A stretch of DNA of 64,000 nucleotides. It comes from Azoarcus sp. Aa7. Lineage in GTDB: Bacteria; Pseudomonadota; Gammaproteobacteria; Burkholderiales; Rhodocyclaceae. Below the pieces are notes generated by a model. That model was not told where the DNA came from and searched no databases. It saw only the letters and a list, made by a program, of their open reading frames with translations. The stretch is from NCBI RefSeq assembly GCF_014822185.1, contig NZ_QVLR01000009.1:62001-126000 (forward strand). The letters are read 5' to 3'. This document shows, in pieces, positions 9,325 to 16,700 of the stretch. The stretch's first letter is position 1; every line of letters begins with the position of its first letter. The translations under genes were made by a program, and so were the position numbers.

Positions 9325-9368
9325 GCAAAAACAGAACGGCCCTTTGTCCTGCGAGGACGAAGGGCCGT
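9325..9368 (-). terminator. intrinsic terminator of the Mn2+ riboswitch expression platform
   Basis: On the minus strand the stem arms (ACGGCCCTTCGTCC and its near-complement, 9336-9350 with 9355-9368) close a four-base loop. A short spacer and TTTTT (9327-9331) follow. It lies between the aptamer and the terC-family ribosome site, where ligand binding to the aptamer would be expected to relieve termination. Confidence 0.85.
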
Positions 9369-9380
9369 GGATCTGACACA

Positions 9381-9515
9381 GGGGACCTCCGCCATCGCGG
9401 CAAAGGTCTTGCTCGCAGCCGTCAGGAAACGACTGCCCGGGCGCCGGGCAACCCCTGCATGGGGACTGCCGGATTGACGACGCCGCAGCGGAGAGCTACT
9501 CCCCCTTGGGACTTA
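9381..9515 (-). ncRNA. yybP-ykoY manganese riboswitch aptamer
   Basis: The minus strand carries the conserved elements in order: GGGGGAGTAGC near the 5' end, CGTCAAT in the three-way junction region, GGGGTTGCCCGG, and GACCTTTGCC in the second conserved loop, closed by CCCC pairing with the initial GGGG. These are the L1/L3 A-minor and metal-site sequences of the class. The aptamer is followed by an intrinsic terminator and then a TerC-family gene, the classical arrangement for Mn2+-induced export. Confidence 0.92.
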
Positions 9516-9518
9516 GAA

Positions 9519-9547
9519 AACATAGAACGCGCGGCGCCATCAGTCAA
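9519..9547 (-). promoter_or_regulatory. sigma70-type promoter of the riboswitch-terC transcript
   Basis: On the minus strand TTGACT (9542-9547) and TATGTT (9519-9524) are separated by exactly 17 bases. The predicted start falls a few bases before the aptamer. The -35 box overlaps the stop codon of the kinase gene at 9540. Confidence 0.75.
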
Positions 9548-10907
9548 GCGGCAGGGCCAGCTCGACGGCGAGCCCCGGATCGGCGTTGCGCGCCGCCACG
9601 CGCCCGCCGTGGGCTTCGACGATGCCCCGCACCAGCGCCAGCCCGACCCCGGCCCCGTCGGCCGCGCTGCGGCTCTCGTCGAGGCGGAAGAAGCGCTCGA
9701 ACAGCCGCGGCAGCGCGGCGTCGGGAACGCCCGCGCCATGGTCGCGCACGCTCAGCACGACACCGCCCTCGCCCGCCGCAAGATCCAGCGCGATCGTCCC
9801 CGCCCCGTGCCTGAGGGCGTTCTCGATCAGGTTCTGCAACACCTGGAACAGCAGGTCGTGGTCGCCGCGCACGGCAGCCGGAGCGAGCGTGCCGACGAGC
9901 TCCCTGCCCTCGGCCGCGGCGAGCGGTTCGTAGAGCTCGATGGCGTCGGCCGCGAGGGCGGCGAGATCCACCGGCTGCCACTTCGGTCCGAGCGCGCCGG
10001 CCTCGATCCGCGCCAGGCTCAGTAGCGCCGCGAAGGTGCGCAGCAGCGCGTCCGTCTGCGCCCCCAACCCTTCGAGCCGCTCGCGCAGGATGCGGTCCGC
10101 GGCGGCGGCCTCGCGCGCCTCGTCGATCGCCCGCCGCAACGCGATCAGGGGCCGGCGCATGTCGTGCGCGATCGCGCTGGAGACGTGTCGCGACGCATCG
10201 ACGAGCCGTTCGATCTCGTCGAAGGCGCGATTGAAGCGCCGCGCCAGCGCGTCCAGCTCGTCGTTGCGCGCACTGAGGCTCAGGCGCTGCGCGAGGTGGC
10301 CTTCCTGGATGCGGGCCGCCTCGCGCGCCAGCGTCTCGAGCCGGCGGTGCAGGTGCTGCATAAAGAACCAGCCGATCGCAGCCGCCACGACGATGATCAG
10401 CACCGCGGATCCCCACAGCCGGGTGGTCATGTGCTCCTGGTAGGACTCCAGCGGCGAGTGGCGCCCGACCAGCAGGCGGTCGCCGCCGAACAGCACGAAC
10501 ACCTGCCCTTCCAGCGTGCTGCCGTCGGCCGCGCCGACGTGGAACCACGCCTCGTCGGTCACCGGCACGCCGTCGGGCCAGGCGGCCAGGTTGCCGACCA
10601 CGCCCCGCCCGTCGCGGTCGGTCAGCAGATACACGGCGTCGCGGTCCGCCGCAGCATCGACGCGGCGCTGCAGGGCGTCGCGCAATCCCGCCAGTCCGCG
10701 CTCGTGGAAGTGTTCGTCCAGACCGTTGATCTCGAGCGCGATCGCGGCGCGCACCTCGTTGCGGATATGCCCTTCGGCCTCGCGGAAGAGCGGGTAGAAC
10801 AGCGCCGCGACGATCAGTGCGATCGCGGCCGGCAGGGCGATGGCGAAGCGGTGGAACGGGCTGCCTAACCAGGCGCGCAGCCCGCCCGGCCGGGCCTCAT
10901 GCGACAT
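9540..10907 (-). CDS. sensor histidine kinase
   Basis: A 455-residue membrane kinase. A transmembrane segment (about 20-42), a periplasmic sensor of about 120 residues, a second segment (about 165-185) and a HAMP region precede the phosphoacceptor motif AIAHDMRRPL, with the His in the H-box. The catalytic domain has NLIENALRHG (N box), DHGAGVP (G1) and GAGVGLALV (G2). Sequence with RRPL in place of RTPL is a variant of the usual H-box. ATG 10907 has GAG five bases upstream and overlaps the regulator's stop by 11 bases; GTG 10913 is possible. It pairs with the response regulator at 10897-11586. Confidence 0.88.
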   Translation of the reverse strand: MSHEARPGGLRAWLGSPFHRFAIALPAAIALIVAALFYPLFREAEGHIRNEVRAAIALEINGLDEHFHERGLAGLRDALQRRVDAAADRDAVYLLTDRDGRGVVGNLAAWPDGVPVTDEAWFHVGAADGSTLEGQVFVLFGGDRLLVGRHSPLESYQEHMTTRLWGSAVLIIVVAAAIGWFFMQHLHRRLETLAREAARIQEGHLAQRLSLSARNDELDALARRFNRAFDEIERLVDASRHVSSAIAHDMRRPLIALRRAIDEAREAAAADRILRERLEGLGAQTDALLRTFAALLSLARIEAGALGPKWQPVDLAALAADAIELYEPLAAAEGRELVGTLAPAAVRGDHDLLFQVLQNLIENALRHGAGTIALDLAAGEGGVVLSVRDHGAGVPDAALPRLFERFFRLDESRSAADGAGVGLALVRGIVEAHGGRVAARNADPGLAVELALPLD

Positions 10908-11586
10908 CGGCACTCAGGCGATAGCCGGCGCCACGCACCGTATGGATCAGCGGCGGCAACCCCGGCAGGTCGATCTTCGCGCGCAGGTTGGAGATATGCA
11001 CGTCGATGACATTGGTCTGGGGATCGAAATGGTAGTTCCACACGGCCTCGAGCAGCATCGCGCGCGTGACGACCTGCTCCGAATGGCGCAGCAGGAATTC
11101 CAGCAACTGGAACTCCTTCGGCTTCAGGTCGATCTTCCGTCCGCCGCGTGCGACGCTGCGGCGCAGGAGATCCATCTCCAGGTCGGCCACGGCGAGCCGC
11201 GTGTTCGGCGCCCCTTCCCGGGACGCCGCCCCCCTGCGCGCCAGCGCTTCCAGACGCGCGACGAGCTCGATCAGCGAGAACGGCTTCACGAGGTAGTCGT
11301 CGCCGCCCGCGCGCAGGCCGGCGACCCGGTCGTCGACTTCGCCCAGCGCGCTGAGGATCACGACCGGCGTCGCGACGTTCGACGCGCGCAGCGTGCGCAG
11401 CACCGTGAGGCCGTCCACGCGCGGCAGCATGCGGTCGAGGACGAGCACGTCGTAGCTTTCGGTGGTGGCGAGAAACAGCCCGTCGCGCCCGTCGGCGGCG
11501 ACATCGACGATGTGCCCCGCTTCCTGCAGCCCCTTGCGGATGTAGGCGGCCTGCTGCGGATCGTCTTCGACGAGGAGTATCTTCAT
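10897..11586 (-). CDS. OmpR-family response regulator
   Basis: A 229-residue regulator with a receiver domain (residues 1-120: acidic pair EDD at 7-9, phosphoacceptor Asp in LVLDRMLP, the switch residue in VILSA, Lys in LVKPF) and a C-terminal winged helix (from about 130) with KEFQLLEFLLRH and VRGAGYRL. The sequence resembles the CopR/CusR metal-response branch, but no copper genes lie here, so the signal is unknown. It overlaps the kinase downstream and is divergent from a second two-component pair at 11740. Confidence 0.9.
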   Translation of the reverse strand: MKILLVEDDPQQAAYIRKGLQEAGHIVDVAADGRDGLFLATTESYDVLVLDRMLPRVDGLTVLRTLRASNVATPVVILSALGEVDDRVAGLRAGGDDYLVKPFSLIELVARLEALARRGAASREGAPNTRLAVADLEMDLLRRSVARGGRKIDLKPKEFQLLEFLLRHSEQVVTRAMLLEAVWNYHFDPQTNVIDVHISNLRAKIDLPGLPPLIHTVRGAGYRLSADVA

Positions 11587-11739
11587 TTGCTTCTGCGCGG
11601 TCCGGCGTCGTGGATCAGGCGGACGACCACGCCACCGTCCGGGGTGATCGCACTCGCGCGCAGTGTATCAATGCCACGATGTACGCAGGGCATTCGCATA
11701 GAATGTCCGCACAGGGCTACGCGCGCCACATTCACCATC

Positions 11740-12402
11740 ATGAGACTGCTGCTGATCGAAGACGACCCGATGATCGGTGCCGGCGTGCAGCAGGCGCTGC
11801 GCCAGGACGGCTATGCCGTCGACTGGGTGCGCGACGGCGTGGCCGGCGAACTCGCGGCACGCGACAACCCCTACGAGCTGCTGCTGCTCGACATCGGTCT
11901 GCCGCGCCGTGACGGCATCGAGCTGCTGCAGCGCCTGCGCACGGCCGGCCATGCGATGCCGGTGCTCGTGCTCACGGCCCGCGACGCCGTCGCCGACCGC
12001 ATCCGCGGGCTGGATGCCGGCGCGGACGACTACCTCGTCAAACCCTTCGACCTCGACGAGCTCTCGGCGCGCGTGCGGGCGCTGCTGCGCCGCCAGCGCG
12101 GCCAGGCCAGTCCGGTCCAGACGCTGGGCGCGCTGCAGGTCGATCCCGCAAGCCGCGCGGTGACGCTCGCGGGCGCGCCGGTGCGGCTCTCGGCGCGCGA
12201 ATTCGCGCTGCTGTCTGCGCTGCTGGAACACCCCGGCCGGCCGCTGTCGCGCAGCCAGATCGAGGAGCGCGTCTACGGCTGGGACGAAGAGGTCGACAGC
12301 AATGCCGTAGAGGTGCATATCCACTCGCTGCGGCGCAAGCTCGGCGCGGACTGGATCCGCAACCTGCGCGGCGTCGGCTATTACGTGCCGGAGCGGCCAT
12401 GA
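11740..12402 (+). CDS. OmpR-family response regulator (QseB/PmrA-like)
   Basis: A 220-residue regulator: receiver (MRLLLIEDDPMIGAG, LLLLDIGLP with the phosphoacceptor Asp, VLTA, LVKPFDLDEL) and a winged-helix output domain (SAREFALLSALLEHPG, NAVEVHIHSLRRKLG, LRGVGYYV). Among families it is closest to the QseB/PmrA type. Its stop overlaps the kinase start (ATGA). A CTTAAG-type tandem box, the kind QseB and PmrA bind, lies beyond the kinase before the DegP gene at 13732-13748, which suggests that DegP is a target. Confidence 0.9.
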   Translation: MRLLLIEDDPMIGAGVQQALRQDGYAVDWVRDGVAGELAARDNPYELLLLDIGLPRRDGIELLQRLRTAGHAMPVLVLTARDAVADRIRGLDAGADDYLVKPFDLDELSARVRALLRRQRGQASPVQTLGALQVDPASRAVTLAGAPVRLSAREFALLSALLEHPGRPLSRSQIEERVYGWDEEVDSNAVEVHIHSLRRKLGADWIRNLRGVGYYVPERP

Positions 12403-13709
12403 ACTCGCTGCGCCGCACGCTGTTGTTCTCGCTGCTCGGTGCGTTGGTGCTGGTGTTCGCGATCGGCGGCATCGCGACCTACCGCATGGCGCACAACGAG
12501 ATCGACGCGCTGATGGACTACAACCTGCGCCAGTTCGCGCTCTCGCTACGCGACCGGCGCCTGTCGGGCCCGAACGTCGGCCCCCTCGCGCCGCCCGAGG
12601 AATCGCTGGATCTGGTGATCCAGATCTGGGACGACACCGGCGTGCGCCTCTACCTCTCGCACCCGCACACCGCCCTGCCCGCCCGCGCGCAGCTCGGCTA
12701 TACGACCGTCACCACCGCGGAGGGCGACTGGCGCGTGTATTCCATTCCGCTGCTCGACCACGTGATCCAGATCGCCCAGCCGATGGCCGTGCGCAGCCGC
12801 CTCGCCGCCCACGCGGCGCTGCGCACGCTGATCCCGCTGGTGGCGCTGATGCCGCTGCTGGGCGCGCTGATCTGGTATCTGGTCGGCCGCGGCCTGCGCC
12901 CGCTGGAGCGGCTCGCGCAGGAGGTGGCCACGCGCCGCGCCGATTCGCTCGACGCCCTGCCGCTGAAGGGCATCCCCGACGAGGCGCAGCCGCTGGTGCG
13001 GGCGCTGAACGAACTGCTCGAACAGCTGCAGCAGGCGATCAGCGTGCAGCGCGCCTTCGTCGCCGACGCCGCGCACGAGCTGCGCACGCCGCTGGCGGCG
13101 CTGCAGATCCAGCTGCAGCTGTGCGAACGGGCCCGCGACGAAACGGCACGCGCGGCGGCGCTCGGGGAGTTGCGCACGGGGCTGGCGCGGGCGGCGCATC
13201 TGGTGCAGCAGCTGCTGACGCTCGCCCGCCAGGAGCCCGGCGAGGGCGCGGCCGAGCAGCACGAGCGCGTCGTGCTCGCCGACATCGCGCGCAAGTCGCT
13301 CGCCGACCACACGACGCAGGCACACGAACGGGGCATCGATCTCGGCGCCGACCTGCTCGACGACGACCTCGCAACGCGGGGCGACCCCGCTGCGCTGCGC
13401 ACGCTGGCGGGCAACCTGATCGACAATGCGATCCGCTACACGCCCCCCGGGGGGCGTGTGGACGTGTCGGTCGGCAAGGGCGAAGGCCGGTGCTGGCTGC
13501 GCGTTGACGACAGCGGACCGGGCATCCCGCCCGAGGAACGCGACCGCGTGCTGGACCGGTTCTACCGCCCGGCCGGCCAGCAGGAGTCGGGCAGCGGCCT
13601 CGGACTGGCGATCGTCGACAGCATCGCCCGGCGCCATGATGCGCGCGTCGTTCTGAACGCCTCGCCGCTCGGCGGCCTGCGCATCGCGGTGGGATTCCCG
13701 CGCGCGTGA
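12399..13709 (+). CDS. sensor histidine kinase (QseC-like)
   Basis: A 436-residue inner-membrane kinase. The N-terminal segment (about 8-30), a periplasmic sensor, a second segment (about 145-168) and a HAMP linker lead to the H-box FVADAAHELRTPLAAL. The ATPase region has NLIDNAIRYTPPGG, DDSGPGIPPEERDRV and GSGLGLAIV. The layout and H-box are those of the QseC/PmrB group. It overlaps the regulator by four bases (ATGA), so the two are translationally coupled. Confidence 0.9.
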   Translation: MNSLRRTLLFSLLGALVLVFAIGGIATYRMAHNEIDALMDYNLRQFALSLRDRRLSGPNVGPLAPPEESLDLVIQIWDDTGVRLYLSHPHTALPARAQLGYTTVTTAEGDWRVYSIPLLDHVIQIAQPMAVRSRLAAHAALRTLIPLVALMPLLGALIWYLVGRGLRPLERLAQEVATRRADSLDALPLKGIPDEAQPLVRALNELLEQLQQAISVQRAFVADAAHELRTPLAALQIQLQLCERARDETARAAALGELRTGLARAAHLVQQLLTLARQEPGEGAAEQHERVVLADIARKSLADHTTQAHERGIDLGADLLDDDLATRGDPAALRTLAGNLIDNAIRYTPPGGRVDVSVGKGEGRCWLRVDDSGPGIPPEERDRVLDRFYRPAGQQESGSGLGLAIVDSIARRHDARVVLNASPLGGLRIAVGFPRA

Positions 13710-13719
13710 GGCGCGGCAA

Positions 13720-13765
13720 TTTAAGCGCTTTCTTAAGTTTGATTTAAGTCAGACGCCCGTAGAGT
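13720..13765 (+). promoter_or_regulatory. TTTAAG / CTTAAG / TTTAAG box and -10 before the DegP gene
   Basis: Half-sites TTTAAG (13720-13725), CTTAAG (13732-13737) and TTTAAG (13743-13748) lie 12 and 11 bases apart. CTTAAG-N5-TTTAAG fits the known PmrA/QseB recognition pattern. A -10-like TAGAGT (13760-13765) follows 11 bases later, so the box would overlap the -35 region as expected for an activator. Confidence 0.55.
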
Positions 13766-13813
13766 GTCCACATCGTCCCGCTCCCTGCATGCGGGATGGG
13801 GAGGAACCGGATC

Positions 13814-15277
13814 ATGTCATTACAGGCGCTCAAATTACCCGTCATTGCCGCGGCGATCGCCGCGACGCTGTGGGGCGGCTATGAAATCGGCCGCTCCGTC
13901 GACCCGTCCCCTGCTGCGGCCACCCCCACGGTCGCACGCAAGGCGGGCCAGCCGTACGCGGCGGCGTCACTGCCGGATTTCGGCAGCATCGTCGAATCCT
14001 ACGGTCCCGCGGTCGTGAACATCAGCGTCGAGGGCACCGTGAAGACCGCCGCGCGCGGGCGCACGCCCTTCGGCCAGCTCGACCCGGACGACCCGTTCTC
14101 CGAGTTCTTCCGCCGCTTCGCGCCACGCGGGCAGGGCAAGCCGGGCGAGCAGATCACGCACGGCCAGGGCTCGGGCTTCATCGTCAGCACCGACGGCATC
14201 GTGCTCACCAACGCGCACGTCGTCGCCAACGCCGACCATGTCACGGTGAAGCTCACGGACAAGCGCGAGTTCACCGCCAAGGTCATCGGCATCGACAAGC
14301 CGACCGACATCGCGGTGCTGCGCATCGACGCGCAGGACCTGCCGACCGTGCCGCTCGGCGACCCCACGGACATCCGCGTCGGCGACTGGGTGCTGGCAAT
14401 CGGCTCGCCCTTCGGTTTCGAGAACAGCGTCACCGCAGGCATCGTGTCGGCGAAATCGCGCTCGCTGCCGGACGAGGGCTACGTGCCCTTCATCCAGACC
14501 GACGTCGCGATCAACCCCGGCAACTCGGGCGGACCGCTGCTCAATCTGAAGGGCGAAGTGGTCGGCATCAATTCGCAGATCTACAGTCAGTCCGGCGGCT
14601 ATCAGGGACTGTCCTTCGCGATCCCGATCAGCGTCGCGGCGCACGTGAAGGACCAGCTGCTCGCCCAGGGCAAGGTCACGCGCGGGCGTCTGGGCATCGC
14701 GATCCAGGATCTGAACCAGGGTCTCGCCGATTCGTTCGGACTTGCCGTCGCGCGCGGCGCGCTCGTGAGCCATGTCGAGCCGGGGAGCCCCGCGGCGGCG
14801 GCCGGAATCGAGCCGGGTGACGTCGTGCTGAAGTTCAACGGCGAGGCGATCGCATCGTCGGCCGAACTGCCGCCGCGCGTCGCCCTCATCACCCCCGGCA
14901 AGCCGGCAAAACTGGAGATCTGGCGCAAGCACAAGGCGCAGGAGATCACCGTCATGGTGGGCGAGCAGCAGCCCGAGAAGGTGGCGGCCGAGGAAACCCC
15001 ACCCGACGACGGCGGCCGCCTCGGGGTGTCGGTGCGCCCGCTGACGGCGGACGAACAGAAGGAGGCCGAAACGCGGGGCGGACTTCTGGTGCTAGACTCG
15101 TACGGTCCGGCGGCTCGCGCCGGCATCGAGGAAGGCGACGTGATCCTCGCGGTGAATGGCAAGCACGTGAATCGCGTGGACGATCTGCGCAAGCAGCTCA
15201 CCGACGCCGGCAAGCACGTCGCGCTGCTGATCCAGCGCGGCGACGCGCGCATCTTCGTGCCGATCGAACTGGGCTGA
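13814..15277 (+). CDS. periplasmic serine endoprotease of the DegP/DegQ (HtrA) family
   Basis: A 487-residue Do-like protease for envelope quality control. An N-terminal hydrophobic signal anchor (about 5-25) precedes the trypsin-like domain with the full triad: His135 (TNAHVV), Asp165 (TDIAV) and Ser238 (GNSGGP). Two PDZ domains follow (about 280-370 and 395-480). Start ATG 13814 has GAGGAA at 13801-13806 with a seven-base spacer; the in-frame ATG 18 bases upstream lacks one. It follows a QseBC-like pair and a matching operator, which fits stress-controlled expression. Confidence 0.92.
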   Translation: MSLQALKLPVIAAAIAATLWGGYEIGRSVDPSPAAATPTVARKAGQPYAAASLPDFGSIVESYGPAVVNISVEGTVKTAARGRTPFGQLDPDDPFSEFFRRFAPRGQGKPGEQITHGQGSGFIVSTDGIVLTNAHVVANADHVTVKLTDKREFTAKVIGIDKPTDIAVLRIDAQDLPTVPLGDPTDIRVGDWVLAIGSPFGFENSVTAGIVSAKSRSLPDEGYVPFIQTDVAINPGNSGGPLLNLKGEVVGINSQIYSQSGGYQGLSFAIPISVAAHVKDQLLAQGKVTRGRLGIAIQDLNQGLADSFGLAVARGALVSHVEPGSPAAAAGIEPGDVVLKFNGEAIASSAELPPRVALITPGKPAKLEIWRKHKAQEITVMVGEQQPEKVAAEETPPDDGGRLGVSVRPLTADEQKEAETRGGLLVLDSYGPAARAGIEEGDVILAVNGKHVNRVDDLRKQLTDAGKHVALLIQRGDARIFVPIELG

Positions 15278-15487
15278 TCCGCCACGATTGCCGACTGTCG
15301 CCCTGCGTCAGTGCCCCGGGGGACGACAGGTTGTCAGCCTGAGGGGCACCGCATGGACGGCCGGGCAGGCGTCGCCCCCCCTGACACCTGCCCGGCCGAG
15401 TCCTGCTGCTCTCGAACGGACGGTGCGGGCAGGCGCCGGCACGGCGCCCCCTTGCCCCCTACCCCCTCCTCCCATCCGATTTCCCCC

Positions 15488-16057
15488 ATGTTCTTCGCCC
15501 GCATCGAAGCCCTGCTCTATCGCATCCTGCGCTTCGCCGAGGCGGGACATCGCCTGCTGCTCGCCTGCGTCGCGCTGTCCTTCCTCGGCACGCTGACGGC
15601 GGCCTGGCCGGTGACCGCGGTGGTGGTGCCGGCAACGCTGATGGCGGCAGGGCGCTGGCGCGCGATCACCGGGGTGTCGGCGCTGGGCAGCGCGATCGGC
15701 GCGACCGTGCTGATGCTGGTCTTTCACCACCTCGGCTGGACGCAGCTCTACGAGCGCTTCCCGGAACTCGCGACCGATCCGTCCTGGGCGCGGATCATCG
15801 ACTGGGGGACGCGCTACGGCACCGCCGCGCTGTTCCTGATCGCCGCATCGCCGCTGCCGCAGACCCCGGCGCTGATGTTCTTCGGCGCGGTACGCCAGGA
15901 TTACGCCAGCGTGTTCGTCGCGATGCTCGCCGGCAAGCTGCTGAAGTACGGCGCCTTCGCGTGGGCCTCCAGCCATTTCCCCGAGCGCGTCGGCAAGTCG
16001 CTCGGCGCCCTGCTGCGGCGCGGCCGCAAACAGGGCACGGACGACGGCGACGTATAG
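15488..16057 (+). CDS. small membrane protein, possibly DedA/YqaA-like
   Basis: A 189-residue protein with hydrophobic segments at about 20-60, 65-85, 110-130 and 140-165. The segment SPLPQTPALMFFGAVRQDYASVFVAMLAGKLLKYG resembles (in pieces) the SNARE-associated / DedA-like YqaA pattern, where a Pro-rich turn precedes a small-residue helix. That resemblance is weak, and the function is unknown. No clear ribosome site is seen before ATG 15488. It stands alone after the protease, with a 210-bp gap that contains nothing recognisable. Confidence 0.65.
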   Translation: MFFARIEALLYRILRFAEAGHRLLLACVALSFLGTLTAAWPVTAVVVPATLMAAGRWRAITGVSALGSAIGATVLMLVFHHLGWTQLYERFPELATDPSWARIIDWGTRYGTAALFLIAASPLPQTPALMFFGAVRQDYASVFVAMLAGKLLKYGAFAWASSHFPERVGKSLGALLRRGRKQGTDDGDV

Positions 16058-16063
16058 CGCGCC

Positions 16064-16678
16064 TCAGGACTTCGCGCCCTGCTGCGGGTCCTCGATCTCC
16101 TCCCAGCCGGTGATCATCGCCTTGAGATGGCTGCTCCAGGTGTGGCCGGTGGTGATCACATATACATGCACGACGAGGAAGGCGAGCATCAGGAAGGCGC
16201 CGATCGTGTGCACAAGCGCGACGACGCCCAGGTCCAGCCCGAAACCGACGGCGTTGATCTCGTTGTAATAGAGATACGCGAGCCCGCTCAGCCAGATCAG
16301 CGGGTTGATCATCAGCTTCACCCCGAGGTAGGCGAGACGCTGCAACGGGTTGTGCTTTCTCAGCTGCGTCAGGCGGAACGGATGAGGCGCATGCGTGAAG
16401 ATGCCGCTCATGTAGTAGCGCAGCATCGCGACGAGATTCTCCGTGGTCGGGATGTACTGCCGCCATTCGCCGGTGGTGAAGTGCCAGAAGATCGCGAACA
16501 CCCACAGCGCGATCAGCGCCCAGGCCGCGCTGGTGTGCAGTGCGCTGGCGTCGCCGTAGCCCAGCAGGGTGTAGGTGCCGTGGATCTCGAAGCCGGTGAC
16601 CATCATCAGGATGATCAGCAGCGCCTGCGACCAGTGCCAGAAGCGTTCGAAGCGCTTGAAGATGTAGATGCGTTCCAT
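16064..16678 (-). CDS. cytochrome b subunit (b561 / formate dehydrogenase gamma-type)
   Basis: A 204-residue membrane cytochrome b with four main transmembrane helices. Candidate haem-ligand His residues lie in RFWHWSQALL, ALHTSAAWAL, VHTIGAF and VVHVYVITTGH. Such subunits pass electrons between quinol and a periplasmic multihaem partner. GGGAGA precedes ATG 16678. It is the last gene of an operon with an octahaem cytochrome, a triple rhodanese and a monohaem cytochrome c, so it probably links that system to the quinone pool. Confidence 0.85.
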   Translation of the reverse strand: MERIYIFKRFERFWHWSQALLIILMMVTGFEIHGTYTLLGYGDASALHTSAAWALIALWVFAIFWHFTTGEWRQYIPTTENLVAMLRYYMSGIFTHAPHPFRLTQLRKHNPLQRLAYLGVKLMINPLIWLSGLAYLYYNEINAVGFGLDLGVVALVHTIGAFLMLAFLVVHVYVITTGHTWSSHLKAMITGWEEIEDPQQGAKS

Positions 16679-16700
16679 GGTGATCTCTCCCTGGCTGCGT

